From: Eurosta solidaginis
Taxonomy: Eukaryota > Arthropoda > Insecta > Diptera > Tephritidae
DNA length: 64,000 bases
Direction: 5' to 3'
NCBI RefSeq assembly: GCF_040869045.1
Contig: NC_090324.1
Coordinates: 189,780,028-189,844,027, forward strand
In this document: positions 11,016 to 23,284 of the stretch, in pieces
Layout of the letters: the number at the start of each line of letters is the position of its first letter
How positions within the stretch are numbered: position 1 is the first letter of the stretch
Program-made: the position numbers and the translations under genes
The notes under the pieces: model-generated
What the model saw: only the letters and a program-made list of their open reading frames with translations
Database searches by the model: none
What the model was told of the DNA's origin: nothing

Positions 11016-12299
11016 TTAAGGAAGTCGAATCCAAGTAAAATATCGAATTTTACGTTTTTATCAGATACGATCAAAAAGGTTTGCTCGCAATTCAGATTAC
11101 CAACAACAACATTACAGCAGCAACTGCCTTCAACTTTATCCGATACATTACCAAGCCCGCAGAGTACTTTTTCAAAATGTTTTAATACAACGTTTGGCAA
11201 GAATTTCTTATAAAAACTTTTTCTGATTTTTGACACATCAGACCCTGTGTCGATTAAAGACTTTGGTTCGGTACCATTTATGATAATAGTTTTAAAGCGA
11301 TTGCAACATGATACCACGTTAACACTATTGGCACTTGTACTTTTCTGTGGACAAACTTTTGCGTGGTGGCCGCTTTTATTGCAATTAAAGCACTTCATAG
11401 GCTCTTTACATGCCGGCCTTTTGTGCTCTGTCGAGCTACAGTTAAAAAAATGTTCTTTTTTCGCCATATTGTTTGCTTTTAATCGGCTGCTCACTTTTAA
11501 ATGCGTAATCAAATATTTGACGACGTTCAAGTAATACTTTAATGGTTTTACAATTATATAATACAAATTTTATTTCAGGCTTAATACGTAAACCTTTAAC
11601 AGCGTAGCGAATTACCGATTGATCGTCGACGGACCCAAGTGATGCTAACTTTTTAACGCGTAAGGCATACTCATAAAGGCTTTCGTCATAACGTTTTTTA
11701 ACTTCTCTTAATTCTTTGTGTAACTCCGCACTTGGATATTCTTTATGGAATTCGTTTAATAATTTATCGCGCAAGCTTTCATAATTGTTCACACAAACTG
11801 ATTCTAAAAATAATTGCGCTGTTTTTACCATTTTTCCGCGTGCCTGCAAATATTTTTCTTTTTCATCCAGTCCATACGCCTCCGCTTTATTTTCGAAGTT
11901 TTGAAGCCACTGCAACACCGGAATGCTTTTGCCATCGTACGCTGGTATTATTTTCGCAAAGCTTTCAGCGGAAATCTTAACTTTGTTATTGTTGTCGTCC
12001 TCTCTTAGCGTCTTTAGCGTGAGCAACTTTATTAAATCTTTTATACTGTCGTCATTCTCTTCTAAGTCGTTCGAAATATCCAATGGTCCCACAACCTCAC
12101 TCTCAGCCGCTGTCTTGCTGCTGCTCGCTGCTATGTTGATTGTTCCATTTGATGGAAGGTTTTTATAACCATTTTCGTTTTCAGCTTTATTTCTGTTCTC
12201 CTCATCAATTGTTGTTAACGGCGATATTGCCCCTGAGACTCTGTCTCCTTGTCCCGCATTCAAACGTGTGAAGTAAGAGTGTTTCAGCATATTCTGCAT
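11016..12299 (-). pseudogene. Ty3/gypsy gag-protease fragment, unit B
   Basis: The 12299-11442 ORF (MQNMLKHSYFTRLNAGQGD...) is the best Gag N-terminus in the window, with a capsid-like region (PVLQWLQNFENKAEAYGLDE; VCVNNYESLRDKL). The 11566-11000 ORF continues in another frame with two CCHC knuckles (FNCSSTEHKRPAC with its first Cys lost, then CFNCNKSGHHAKVC) and a protease (SLIDTGSD). It ends at FDFLKSDSI, the tandem junction. The frame change is near the first knuckle. No RT follows, so this copy was never autonomous. Confidence 0.85.
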
Positions 12300-12430
12300 G
12301 ATTCCTTTAGCTAGCGAAATGTTAAAGGGGATTATTTATTGCAGGAATTGGGCGACAAATAACGGCTATGATTTTGCGACTTTGCTTGCGCGACAAACAA
12401 ACGCATTTTATATTATGTTTTTATCTTTGT

Positions 12431-12442
12431 TTGAGCCCCCAA
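12431..12442 (-). promoter_or_regulatory. Primer binding site of gypsy element, unit B
   Basis: TTGGGGGCTCAA on the minus strand directly after LTR-like DNA. It matches the unit C site and the errantivirus-like site at 59,582. Confidence 0.6.
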
Positions 12443-13593
12443 TTGTAAAAAGGGGAGTTAATGTTTGTGGAAATGTTATTCACTATTTATTTATAGTTTG
12501 ATTTCAAAATGTTTCAAATTCACAAACGATTGAGTAGTTTAATGTTAAAGTATAGAAAATATATAAAATATTGTATTAAGTAAGTTTTATGTTTCGCGAC
12601 TTTATTTAATGCTTAAAACAAACAAAAAAAGTGGCTTTCGACTTACTTCTACGACTGACTCCGCTGGACCAACTTACTTCAAGCCTCTGGATCAATAAAC
12701 AACGGGATCAACTGGAGAGTAATTGACGACTGGAAATAGTATGACCATATTCCAACGGGAACGTAAAGTCACACTGGTTGTTGTTGGCAACTGTTATTAG
12801 ACGGTGACCATTGTTTGCATATATATACTTATATTTATGAGAAAAAGTACTTAGGAGAAAAGTACTATTGTCAAATCTCAGCATGGTATATATGTGCAAA
12901 ACATGATAAGAACAACTCGATTAGTCAGCTACAGTAGGCACGCTTGCTAAAATTACCCTTCAAATTTTATTGCGACAAATCTCAAAATATTTAAAATTTT
13001 CCTCAGGTTAAATTAAAAATATCTCTTGTCGTCAATCAAATATATTGCAAAACCTCTGCACTTTTCTGCTTTCTCCTTATCTGACGAAATATTAAACAAA
13101 AAAATTTGCTTTCTTGAGTTCACACATATATGCACACGCATATACAAAATTAGTTACACAAATCGACATAAGCGGTAAAATATTCTCATACTGTGGTACA
13201 AGAGTGGTTCAGTACGTACACTAGCGTTTTAAAAAATATAGTTTTTCTCTCGTGAAAAGCTAAATTTTTCCCGATATCTATTATTTTCACTCTGTATCTC
13301 TCTTTATACAGTCCACAAGAATATCGATAGTGAAAAGTTAAGAAATAATTACTAATTATATTTACATATATATTTTTATTTTTTCCCACGTATATACCCC
13401 CTATATTTTTATACACATATAAAATAAAATGCAAACGTGTACAGTGGTCAACTTTGTCTAGTTATACCCTCAAATTCTAAATAAATTAAAACCCTTTTAC
13501 TTTGAAATTTGGCCTTCTCTCTCTATTGGTTTTACCACAAATTAAACTTACTTTAATTCTCAACGGTAAAAGCCTTAGAAAACAAAAGCAAAA
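12441..13593. other. LTR-like and unassigned DNA, unit B
   Basis: Counterpart of 2,521-3,676. It differs from A and C by a small local duplication near 12,840-12,865 (AAAGTAC repeated). No coding sequence was seen. Confidence 0.5.
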
Positions 13594-13809
13594 ATGAGTG
13601 ACGATGAAAAGAGACAAAGTGGCTCCAACAGTCAAGGAGTTAACAAATTTAAGTTCTCGTCTGCCCCTAAAAAGTTCATTACCGACACGGAAATTTTCAT
13701 GCACTATTGTGTTTGGTTTAAGTCAACGTCCCTCCATAATACTGAGTCTTCCCTTAACGTAAAAAATTCGAATATCGACAAATTTTGGAATAGAGCAGGG
13801 TTCAGATAA
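13594..13809 (+). CDS. Small conserved ORF of the composite unit (71 aa), copy B
   Basis: Intact second copy of the MSDDEKRQSGSNSQ ORF, same length as copy A with a few substitutions and the same start context. No recognised domain. Function unknown. Confidence 0.35.
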   Translation: MSDDEKRQSGSNSQGVNKFKFSSAPKKFITDTEIFMHYCVWFKSTSLHNTESSLNVKNSNIDKFWNRAGFR

Positions 13810-14415
13810 ATTTTTTTACAAAGAATTAAAATTCATTCATTTAATTTTTTTATACCGTCTGCGAATCAATTTTAAAACAAACATTTTTTTTCATTTGATA
13901 TTGACGAATAATTAAATATTCTATAAATTCGGAAAAAACAATATTTTTTTACATTCATTTATGCCTTTACACAATTTTGACAGATATTCTGCTTCCATTT
14001 CATTTATAGAACTGAATGATTTTTTTATACATTCTTAAGCAAACATTCCCCCCTATTTATAATAGGTATTTCAGCAGATATATGTGTTGCGAGAGAGAGA
14101 AATGAGAGCATTTCTGGTGCTGGATTTGTATTGGGATATAGGTTTGCCGCAAGTATTTCGGTTCGCGCCTTGTCACGATACCGTACAGCTGCACAAAGTG
14201 ATCATAAACTGTTCCTATGTGCGATTAGATGACAAGTTCCATACCTGTCAGCTATGTAAGAAACACCTTTCTTCATTTTCAAGTACCAAAGGAGAAGATA
14301 ATGTACACAATAATGTGCGGCCGCATTTTTGTTTCGTCACCCGACTTGGGGTTATAAATCGCTATAATTAGTTGTGAAGGATACCAATTATAAAGACATA
14401 TACATATCTATAATT

Positions 14416-15862
14416 TGTTTAAAATTTGGCAAGATGTAACAAATTTTTATTCAATTTAACAGTTAAGAGATTGTTGATGGAGTCGCCACTTTTTGTGAGC
14501 ATAGTTGGTAAAGCACTGAAGGCTCTCTCAACAGACACCTGACTAGAAGGAACTACCAATGCTATCACCACTAATGCACGAATGTCCCTGTCCTTCGCAG
14601 AGTCTTTCCAGTATTCGAAAACATTGGTACGAAATGGAGTCTTCTCATGATAAGCCAACTCCTCCAGTTTCTGTCGAATGGTTAGGTATGTTGGTATTGT
14701 ATCACTTTTTTGTAGATTATATTATTCCTCTAAATCTCCATATGGGTCATCGCGCTGTATATTTACAAAGCTAGAAGCTATGTCACTGTATGCTTCATTA
14801 GAAAAGTTATCAACTGATATTGTATTTGCATAATTTTCAATATCTGTGCCTGAAAAATTTGTATTTAAATTAGATTACACGCGAATGGAGATCGAAACTT
14901 TTCATTTAATGTTTACTGGTACTTGAATTAAAAGAAAATTTTCCGAAATTTCTCATGTAAAGTCCGGTTAAATGCATAGCCGAACATCGAAAAAACGACC
15001 CTTACATTACTTTCATACATATGTATATGATGTAGTTGTTACCATAGCTACTTTTCGTTGCTCGTCATTGTAATACGTCGATTCGAAAAAATTGAAGCGT
15101 GGATCGAAATACAATGCAGATAGAAATGCGATATTTTCCAGTAACTTCGCTTTCCCCTTTTGGATGAAGTCCTATAACTGTAACGCGTATTCATTTGCAG
15201 CTTTCTTTTTAAATTTTACCTTTCAAAATCGAACTCAATTTCGTTATCATTTGTATTGAAATAGTCTTTTAAATTTAATAAAGCTTCCATCATATCAAAT
15301 GTAGAGATCCACCATGTTATTGTATCTTTTGTTTAGTTTAAAAAAGTCATGTGCAGCCAACTGAAGCGTGTGTGCAGCGCATCTTACAATTGGCAGTAGA
15401 GATTCCGTTCTCTCATTAAGCTTTCGCATTGTATAGTATTCGTCTTCTGTATCTGAAGCATAGTCCACGAACTCATTTTGCATTTCTTCTACATCGCGAA
15501 GCAATAGTTTGGATGCCTTGATCATGTTGGATCCATTGTCAGTGGTTGTGGAATATATATTTTTTTTAGGCATATTCCGTAACTATCTAAGCACTTTGAT
15601 ATTTCATCATTGATGAAACTTGAGCTATGCCTTTGTCGTAATTGAATCACACCAATTGTATGGATAATAATTTTATAATCGTTTATGCATTGAACGTGTA
15701 TTCCTAATATGATCTTACCCATTCGGCTTTCCACAACTATTTTAAGACTTATAGTTCTATCCTTTAAAATATGTCTTAATTGGGTTTTTATTTTAGTAGC
15801 ACAAAGGCTTAAATGCTAATACTCAGTAATGAATTCATAGTTAAAGAGTAGGTATCGCTACA
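14416..15862 (-). pseudogene. hAT transposase fragment, unit B
   Basis: Holds the dimerisation domain (14658-14419: VSVERAFSALPTML) and the RNase H-like segment (15573-15295: YSTTTDNGSNMIKA, then RCAAHTLQLAAHDF). It breaks off at the B/C tandem junction near 15,865 without the BED-type N-terminus. Several frame breaks. Confidence 0.82.
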
Positions 15863-15869
15863 TGGAGTC

Positions 15870-16166
15870 GCTGTTAAGGAAGTCGAATCCAAGTAAAATA
15901 TCAAATTTTATGTTTTTATCAGCTACGATCAAAAAGGTTTGCTCGCAATTCAGATTACCAACAACAACATTACAGCAGCAACTGCCTTCAACTTTATTCG
16001 ATACATTACGAAGCCCGTAGAGTACTTTTTCACAATGTTTTAATTCAACGTTTGGCAAGAATTTCTTATAAAAACTTTTTCTGATAATTGACACATCAGG
16101 CCCTGTGTCGACTAAAGACCTTGGTTCGGTACCATTTATGATAATAGTTTTAAAGCGATTGCAACA
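15870..16166 (-). pseudogene. Ty3/gypsy protease fragment, unit C (left of LINE insertion)
   Basis: The 16094-15858 ORF matches the protease of units A and B. The active-site region upstream reads GPDVSIIRK; copies A and B have GSDV. It is cut at 16,166, where the non-LTR element enters after GATTGCAACA; the gene resumes at 25,178. Confidence 0.82.
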
Positions 16167-16348
16167 AGTGAAAAGAAGAAGTGAAAGAAGACAGACGTGT
16201 TTTTATTTGATCCGTCTCAGTTTTTATTTTAATGCGCAATTGGGCTTTTAATTTTTAATCTGAATTGTTAAATAAACTCGTTGATGTGTAAAAAATATAA
16301 AATCCAAATTGGAATTTGTGAAGACAGTGACTTTGTCTACAAATTTTT

Positions 16349-16858
16349 ATGAAAAAGTGGTGGCGGATTAGGCAAAATGCCTCGTCTGAATGCAAAGAAT
16401 GCTTGGTAAAACTAATGCAAATAGACGATGCGATTTCATGTTCGGGTGGATGTGGATATTTTTTCTGCATAAAATGCAGCAACATGAAAAGAACAGAAAT
16501 TAAACTATTGAGTGAAAATGCTAATTTAAAGTGGTTTTGTAATCAATGCTCGGTATGTGATACTAATACCAAATTTATTGAAATAAAACATTTGATACAA
16601 ACTTGTGATCAAAAGAGACTAGGAAAGACAGAAATGAAGGATATAATTGAAGAAGCATTATTTCACAAAATACAGCAGTTGAAAGTTAGTCTGATGACTG
16701 ATTTCAATTCACTGCTTGAACATAATGTAGAAATTAAAATTAATCAAATGAGAAAAGATATTCTGTCTGAGTTATCACAAACAATAGAAAATAATAGCGA
16801 ATAATTAAACGAAGTTTTGGTGGGTACAAGCCTAAACAACAACACAAATGTAAACAAA
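16349..16858 (+). pseudogene. LINE ORF1, N-terminal part with PHD-like zinc finger
   Basis: Starts MKKWWRIRQNASSECKECL. A Cys/His array (CKECL, CSGGCGYFFCIKCSN, WFCNQC) resembles the PHD finger in ORF1 proteins of some CR1/Jockey-type LINEs. A coiled-coil-like region follows (KIQQLKVSLMTDFNSLLEHN). A TAA at 16,802-16,804 interrupts the frame, which then reads to the DINE-1-like insertion at 16,859. The gene resumes at 20,482. Confidence 0.75.
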
Positions 16859-19800
16859 ACAAGTAAGGAAGGCTAAGTTCGGGTGTAACCGAACATTACA
16901 TACTCAGTTGAGAGCTATGGAGACAAAATAAGGAAAATCACCATGTAGGAAAATGAACCTAGGGTAACCCTGGAATGTGGTTGTATGGCATGTGTATCAA
17001 ATGGAAGGTATTAAAGAGTATTTTAAGAGAGAGTAGGCCATAGTTCTATGGATGGACGCCATTTAGGGATATCGCCATAAAGGTGGACCAGGGCTGACTC
17101 TAGAATGTGTTTGTACGATATGGGTATCAAATGAAAGGTGATAATGAGTATTTTAAAAGGGAATGGGCTTTAGTTCTATAGGTGAACGCCTTTTCGAGAA
17201 ATCGCCATAAAGGTGGGCCAGGGGTGACTCTAGAATATGTTTGTACGATATGGGTATCAAATGAAAGCTGTTAATGAGTATTTTGAAAAGGAGTGGTCCT
17301 TAGTTCCATAGGTGGACGCCGTTTCGAGATATCGCCATAAAGGTGGACCAGGGGTGTCTCTAGTTGTTTGATATGGGAATCAAATGAAAGGTGTTACTGA
17401 GCATTTTAAGAGGGAGTGGGCATTAGGTCTATAGGTGGACGCCTTTTCGAAATGTCGCCATTAGGGTGGGCCAGGGGTGACTCTAGAATGTGTTTGTATG
17501 ATATGGGTATCAAATGAAAGATGGTAATGAGTATTTTAAAAGGGAGTAATCCTTAGTTCTATAGGTGGACGCCTTTTCGAGATATCGCCATAAAGGTGGA
17601 CCAAGGGTGACCCTAGAATGTTTGTACGATATGGGTATCAAACGAAAGGTGCTACTGAGCATTTTAAGAGGGAGTGGGCATGAGGTCTATAGGTGGACGC
17701 CTTTTCGAGATATCGTCATTAGGGTGGGCCAGGGGTGACTCTAGAATGTGCTTGGACGATATGGGTATCAAACGAAAGGTGTTACTGAGCATTTTAAGAT
17801 GGAGGGGGCATTAGGTCTATAGGTGGACGCCTTTTCGAGATATCGCCATTAGGGTGGGCCAGGGGTGACTCTAGAATGTTTGTGCGATATGGGTATCAAA
17901 CGAAAGGTGTTACTGAGCATTTTAAGAGGGAGTGGGCATTAGGTCTATAGGTGGACGCCTTTTCGAGATATCGCCATTAGGGTGGGCCAGGGGTGACTCT
18001 AGAATGTTTTTGTACGATATGGGTATCAAATGAAAGGTGGTAATGAGTATTTTAAAAGGGAGTAATCCTAAGTTCTATAGGTGGACGCCTTTTCGAGATA
18101 TCGCCATAAAGGTGGACCAAGGGTGACTCTAGAATGTTTGTACGATATGGGTATCAAACGAAAGGTGTTACTGAGCATTTTAAGAGGAAGTGGGCATTAG
18201 GTCTATAGGTGGACGCCTTTTCGAGATATCGCCATTAGGGTGGGCCAGGGGTGACTCTAGAATGTTTGTACGATATGGGTATCAAACGAAAGGTGTTACT
18301 GAGCATTTTAAGAGGGAGTGGGCATTAGGTCTATAGGTGGACGCCTTTTCGAGATATCGCCATTAGGGTGGGCCAGGGTGACTCTAAAATGTGTTTGTAC
18401 GATATGGGTATCAAATGAAAGGTTGTAATGAGTATTTTAAAAGGGAGTAATCCTTAGTTCTATAGGTGGACGCCTTTTCGAGATATCGCCATAAAGGTGG
18501 ACCAAGGGTGACTCTAGAATGTTTGTACGATATGGGTATCAAACGAAAGGTGTTACTGAGCATTTTAAGAGGGAGTGGGCATTAGGTCTATAGGTGGACG
18601 CCTTTTCGAGATATCGCCATTAGGGTGGGCCAGGGGTGACTCTAGAATGTTTGTACGATATGGGTATCAAACGAAAGGTGTTACTAAGCATTTTAAGAGG
18701 GAGTGGGCATTAGGTCTATAGGTGGACGCCTTTTCGAGATATCGCCATTAGGATGGGCCAGGGGTGACTCTAGAATGTTTGTACGATATGGGTATCAAGC
18801 GAAAGGTATTACTGAGCATTTTAAGAGGGAGTGGACATTAGGTATATAGGTGGACGCCTTTCCGAGATATCGCCATTAGGGAGGGCCAGGGGTGACTGTA
18901 GAATGTTTGTACGATATGGGTATCAAACGAAAAGTGTTACTGAGCATTTTAAGAGGGAGTGGGCATTAGGTCTATAGGTGGACGCCTTTTCGAGATATCG
19001 CCATTAGGGTGGGCCAGGGTGACTCTAGAATGTGTTTGTACGATATATGGATATCAAATTAAAAGTATTAATGAGGGTTTTAAAAGCGAGTGGCCCTTAG
19101 ATGTATATGTGAAGGCGTTCTCGCGATATCGACCAAAATGTGGACCAGGTGATCCAGAAAATCATCTGGCGGGTACTGCTAATTTATTTATATATGCAAT
19201 ACCACTAACAGTATTCCTGCCAAGATTCCAAGGGCTGTTGATTTCGCCTTGTAGAACTTTTTCATTTTCTTCTACTTATATGGTAGGTGTCACACCCATT
19301 TTACAAAGTTATATTTTGCGTCAATAAACCAATCCAGTTACCATGTTTCATCCCTTTTTTCGTAGTTGGTATAGAATTATGGCATTTTTTTCATTTTTCG
19401 TAATTTTCGATATCGTTAAAGTGGGCGTGGTTATGGTCGGATTTCGGCCATTTTTTATACCAAGATAAAGTGAGTTCAGATAAGTACGTCGGCTAAGTTT
19501 AGTAAAGATATATCGGTTTTTGCTCAAGTTATTGTGTTAACGGCCGAGCGGAAGGACAGACGGTGGACTGTGTATAAAAACTGGGCGTGGCTTCCACCGA
19601 TTTCGCCCATTTTTACAGAGAAAAGTTACCTTCACAGAATCTAGGCTCCTACCAAATTTGAGAAGGATTGGTAAATTTTTGTTCGACTTATGGCATTAAA
19701 AGTATTCTAGACAAACTAAATGAAAATGGGCGGAGCCACGCCCATTTTGAAATTTTCTTTTATTTTTGTATTTTGTTGCGTCATATCATTACTGGAGTTG

Positions 19801-20481
19801 AATTTTGACTTAATTTACTTATATATAGTAAAGATATTAAATTTTTTGTTAAAATTTGAATTAAAAAAAATTTTTTTTTAAAAAGTGGGCGTGTTCTTCA
19901 TCCAATTTTGCAAATTTTTATTTAGCACATATATAGTGATAGTAGTAACGTTCCTGCCAAATTTCATCATGATATCTTCAACGACTGCCAAATTACAGCT
20001 TGCAAAACTTTTAAATTACCTTCTTGTAAAAGTGGGCGGTGCCACGCTCATTGTCCAAAATCTTACTAATTTTCTATTCCGCGTCATAACGTCAACCCAT
20101 CTACCAAGTTTCATCGCTTTAACCGCCTTTGGCAATGAATTATCGCATTTTTTCGGTTTTTCGAAATATTCGATATCGAAAAAGTGGGCGTGGTTATAGT
20201 CCGATATCGTTCATTTTAAACAGCGATCTGAGATGAGTGCTCAGGAACCTACGTACCAAATTTCATCAAGATACCTTAAAATTTACTCAAGTTATCGTGT
20301 TAACGGACGGACGGACGGACGGACGGACGGACGGACATGGCTCAATCAAATTTTTTTTCGATCCTGATTATTTTGATATATGGAAGTCTATATCTATCTC
20401 GATTCCTTTATATATGTACAACCAACCGTTATCCAATCAAACTTAATATACTCTGTGAGCTCTGCTCAACTGAGTATAAAA
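16859..20481 (+). mobile_element. DINE-1/INE-1-like non-autonomous Helentron, copy 1 (3.6 kb, expanded minisatellite)
   Basis: Begins ACAAGTAAGGAAGG, then a hairpin (GTTCGG...CCGAAC) and a subterminal inverted repeat ATACTCAGTTGAG at 16,900-16,912, matched by CTCAACTGAGTAT at 20,465-20,477. The middle is a tandem array. The 3' part has repeated GTGGGCGTGG motifs, a (GGAC)n microsatellite (about 20,303-20,335) and GGACATGGCT. Subterminal repeats, an internal array and a GTCY-type microsatellite near the 3' end match the DINE-1/Helentron plan. No transposase; no clear target duplication. Confidence 0.75.
16944..19060 (+). repeat. Minisatellite array, about 128-bp monomer, 17 copies
   Basis: Anchored on GTATCAAA (or a close variant), monomers recur near 16,947, 17,127, 17,256, 17,366, 17,505, 17,635, 17,765, 17,893, 18,023, 18,151, 18,279, 18,408, 18,536, 18,664, 18,791, 18,918 and 19,050. 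Two main types alternate: one with GAGTATTTTAAAAGGGAGTA and one with GAGCATTTTAAGAGGGAGTG. The first recurs at 17,505, 18,023 and 18,408, a 4- then 3-monomer higher-order pattern. Confidence 0.9.
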
Positions 20482-21069
20482 ATCACATATGCACAAGCAG
20501 CATCACAAATTAAAAATAGGATTGTTATTAAACCGAAAGACAAAGCAAAGAAAAATAAACACACCAAAGTAGCGCTTAAAACAGTCATCGAGCCAACCGA
20601 ATGTCATGTCACAGCAGGAGAAGAGATCAACAACGGTGGGATGGTAGTGCTATGCAAGAATAAGGAATCATGCAAACTATTGCAGAAAAAGATAGCGGAA
20701 CAATTTGGGAATGAATACGATATGGAAAAAACAAAAGACAAGAGAGAGATTAATAAAATATTTAAAGTTATAGGTTTAACTGAGAGGCTTAGCAGTGAGC
20801 GATTGATAGAATGTATTACAAAACAAAATAGCATATGTGAGGGTAAACAATTCAAAGTTGTAAAGGTTTTTGAAAATTTCAGTCGAAGAGAAGAATGTTC
20901 CAATGCTCTTGTTGAAACAGATATAGAAACATACGAAAATATTATTAAACAAAAGAGAATTAATGTAAAATGGGACTCTTGCATAATTACTGATTATGAA
21001 ACAGTATTTAGATGCTTTAACTGTTTGGGATTTAATCGAAAGGTGGTTGAATGTATCAGTAACAAGTAA
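20482..21069 (+). pseudogene. LINE ORF1, C-terminal part
   Basis: Continues ORF1 after the first DINE-1-like element (ITYAQAASQIKNR). It has a basic stretch (KPKDKAKKNKHTK), an RRM-like or nucleic-acid-binding region (GGMVVLCKNKESCKLLQKK) and the start of a knuckle (CFNCLGFNRKVVEC, its His lost). It ends in the second DINE-1-like element. The open frame also runs back into the 3' end of the first one (from 20,380), a chance fusion. Confidence 0.72.
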
Positions 21070-23284
21070 GGAAGGTTAAGTTCGGGTGTAACCGAACATT
21101 ACATACTCAGTTGAGAGCTATGGTGGCAACATAAGGGAAAATAACCATGAAGGAAAATGAACCGAGGGTAGCCCTGGAATGTGTTTGTATGACATGTGTA
21201 TCAAAGGAAAGGTATTAAAGAGTATTTTAAGAGGGAGTGGGCCATAGTTCTATATGTGGACGCCAGTTAGGGATATGGCCATAAAGGTGGACCAGGGGTG
21301 ACTCTAGAATGCGTTTGTACAATACGGGTATCAAACGAAAGGTGTTAATGAGTATTTTAAAAGGGCGTGGGGCTTAGTTCTATAGGTGGACGCCTTTTCG
21401 AGATATCGCCATAAAGGTGGACCAGGGGTGACTCTAGAATGTGTTTGTATGATGTGGGTATCAAATTAAAGGTATTAATGAGGGTTTTAAAAGGGAGTGG
21501 TGGTAGTTGTATAGATGGTCGCCTTTTCGAGATATCGGCATAAAGGTGTACCAGGGGTGACTCTAGAATGTGTTTGTACAACATGGCTATCAAACGAAAG
21601 GCGTTAATGAGTATTTTAAAAGGGCGTGGGGCTTAGTTCTATAGGTGGACGCCTTTTCGAGATATCGCCATAAAGGTGGACCAGGGGTGACCCTAGAATT
21701 TTTTTGTACGATATGGGTATCAAATTAAAAGTGTTAATGAGTATTTTAAAAGGGAGTGGGCCCTAGTTCTATAGGTGGAAGCCTTTTCGAGATATCGCCA
21801 TAAACGTGGACCAGGGGTGACTCTAGAATTTGTTTGTACGGTATGGGTATCAAATTAAAGGTATTAATGAGGGTCTTAAAAGGGAGTGGCCGTTAGTTGT
21901 ATATGTGAAGGCTTTTTCGAGATATCGACCAAAATGTGGACCAGGGTGATCCAGAACATCATCTGGCGGGTACCGCTAATTTATTTATATATGTAATACC
22001 ACGAACAGTATTCCTTCCAAGACTCCAAGGCTTTTGATTTCGCCCTGCAACACTTTTTCATTTTCTTCTACTTAATATGGTAGGTGTCACACCCGTTTTA
22101 CCAAGTTTTTTTCTAAAGTTATATTTTGCGTCAATAGACCAATACAATTACCATGTTTCATCCCCTTTTTCGTATTTGGTATATAATTATGGCATTTTTT
22201 TAATTTTTCGTAATTTTCGATATCGAAAAAGTGGGCGTGGTAATAGTCGGATTTCGGCCATTTTTTACACCAATACAAAGTGAGTTCAGATAAGTACGTG
22301 AACTGAGTTTAGTAAAGATATATCGATTTTTGCCCAAGTTATCGTGTTAACGGCCGAGCGGAAGGACAGACGGCCGACTGTGTATAAAAACTGGGCGTGG
22401 CTTCAACCGATTTCGCCCTTTTTCACAAAAAACAGTTATCGTCCTAGAATCTAAGCCTCTACCAAATTTCAAAAGGATTGGTAAATTTTTGGTCGACTAA
22501 TGGCATTAAAAGTATCCTAGACCAATTAAATGAAAAAGGGCGGAGCCACGCCCATTTTGAAATTTTCTTTTATTTTTGTATTTTGTTGCACCATATCATT
22601 ACTGGAGTTGAATGTTGACATAATTTACTTATATACTGTAAAGATATTAACTTTTCTTTTAAAATTTGAATTAAAAAATTTTTTTTTTTAAAAAGTGGGC
22701 GTGGCCGTTCTCCGATTTTGCTAATTTTTATTAAGCAGATATATAGTAATAAGAGTAACGTTCCTGCCAAATTTCATCATAATATCTTTAACGACTGCCA
22801 AATTGCAGCTTGCAAAACTTCTAAATTACCATCTTTTAAAAGTGGGCGGTGCCACGCCCATTGTCCAAAATTTTACTAGTTTTCTATTCTGCATCATAAG
22901 TTCAACTCACGTACCAAGTTTCATCGCTTAATCCATATTTGGTAATGAATTATCGCACTTTTTCAATTTTTCGAAATTTTCGATATCGAAAAAGTGGGCG
23001 TTGTTATTATCCGATATCGTTCATTTTAAATAGCGATCTGAGATGAGTGCCCAGGAACCTACATACCAAATTTCATCAAGATACCTCAAAATTTACTCAA
23101 GTTATCGTGTTAACGGACAGACGGACGGACGGACGGACATGGCTCAATCGAATTTTTTTTTCGATACTGATGATTTTGATATATGGAAGTCTATATCTAT
23201 CTCGATTCCTTTATACCTGTACAACCAACCGTTATCCAATCAAAGTTAATATACTCTGTGAGCTCTGCTCAACTGAGTATAAAA
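21061..23284 (+). mobile_element. DINE-1/INE-1-like element, copy 2 (2.2 kb)
   Basis: Same plan as copy 1, with ATACTCAGTTGAG at 21,103-21,115 and CTCAACTGAGTAT at 23,268-23,280, a shorter array of about 6 monomers and a short (GGAC)n run (about 23,117-23,138). It lies in the same LINE about 600 bp from copy 1. LINE sequence on its two sides is not contiguous: ORF1 stops left and the RT-upstream region begins right, so a LINE deletion coincides with this insertion. Confidence 0.75.
21190..21870 (+). repeat. Minisatellite array of DINE-1-like copy 2 (about 6 monomers of 128-130 bp)
   Basis: Monomers near 21,197, 21,327, 21,457, 21,586, 21,717 and 21,847, same family as the copy 1 array but without its alternating monomer types. 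Confidence 0.85.

Larger units (their letters stand above)
11011..15868. repeat. Tandem composite unit B (about 4.86 kb, uninterrupted)
   Basis: Second tandem copy and the only one without a later insertion, so it is the best reference for the unit. It joins unit A by the same hAT-to-gypsy fusion with a few filler bases (AGAGTCG against GGAGTCG at the B/C junction). It contains gag (11,442-12,299), a primer site near 12,431, the plus-strand ORF (13,594-13,809) and hAT pieces (14,416-15,862). A shared abnormal junction is expected for a true tandem duplication and not for independent insertions. Confidence 0.85.

Noticed and set aside
14084..14371. 95-codon plus-strand ORF in unit B
   Set aside because: Interrupted in units A and C, with no domain; likely chance.
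16944..19060. Regular repeats that could suggest a CRISPR-like array
   Set aside because: Monomers of about 128 bp are directly adjacent with no unique spacers, and lie in an element of a eukaryotic genome.
21357..21593. Proline-rich ORF (RRPSIQLPPLPF repeats)
   Set aside because: Translation of the minisatellite monomer; no start or conservation beyond the DNA repeat.
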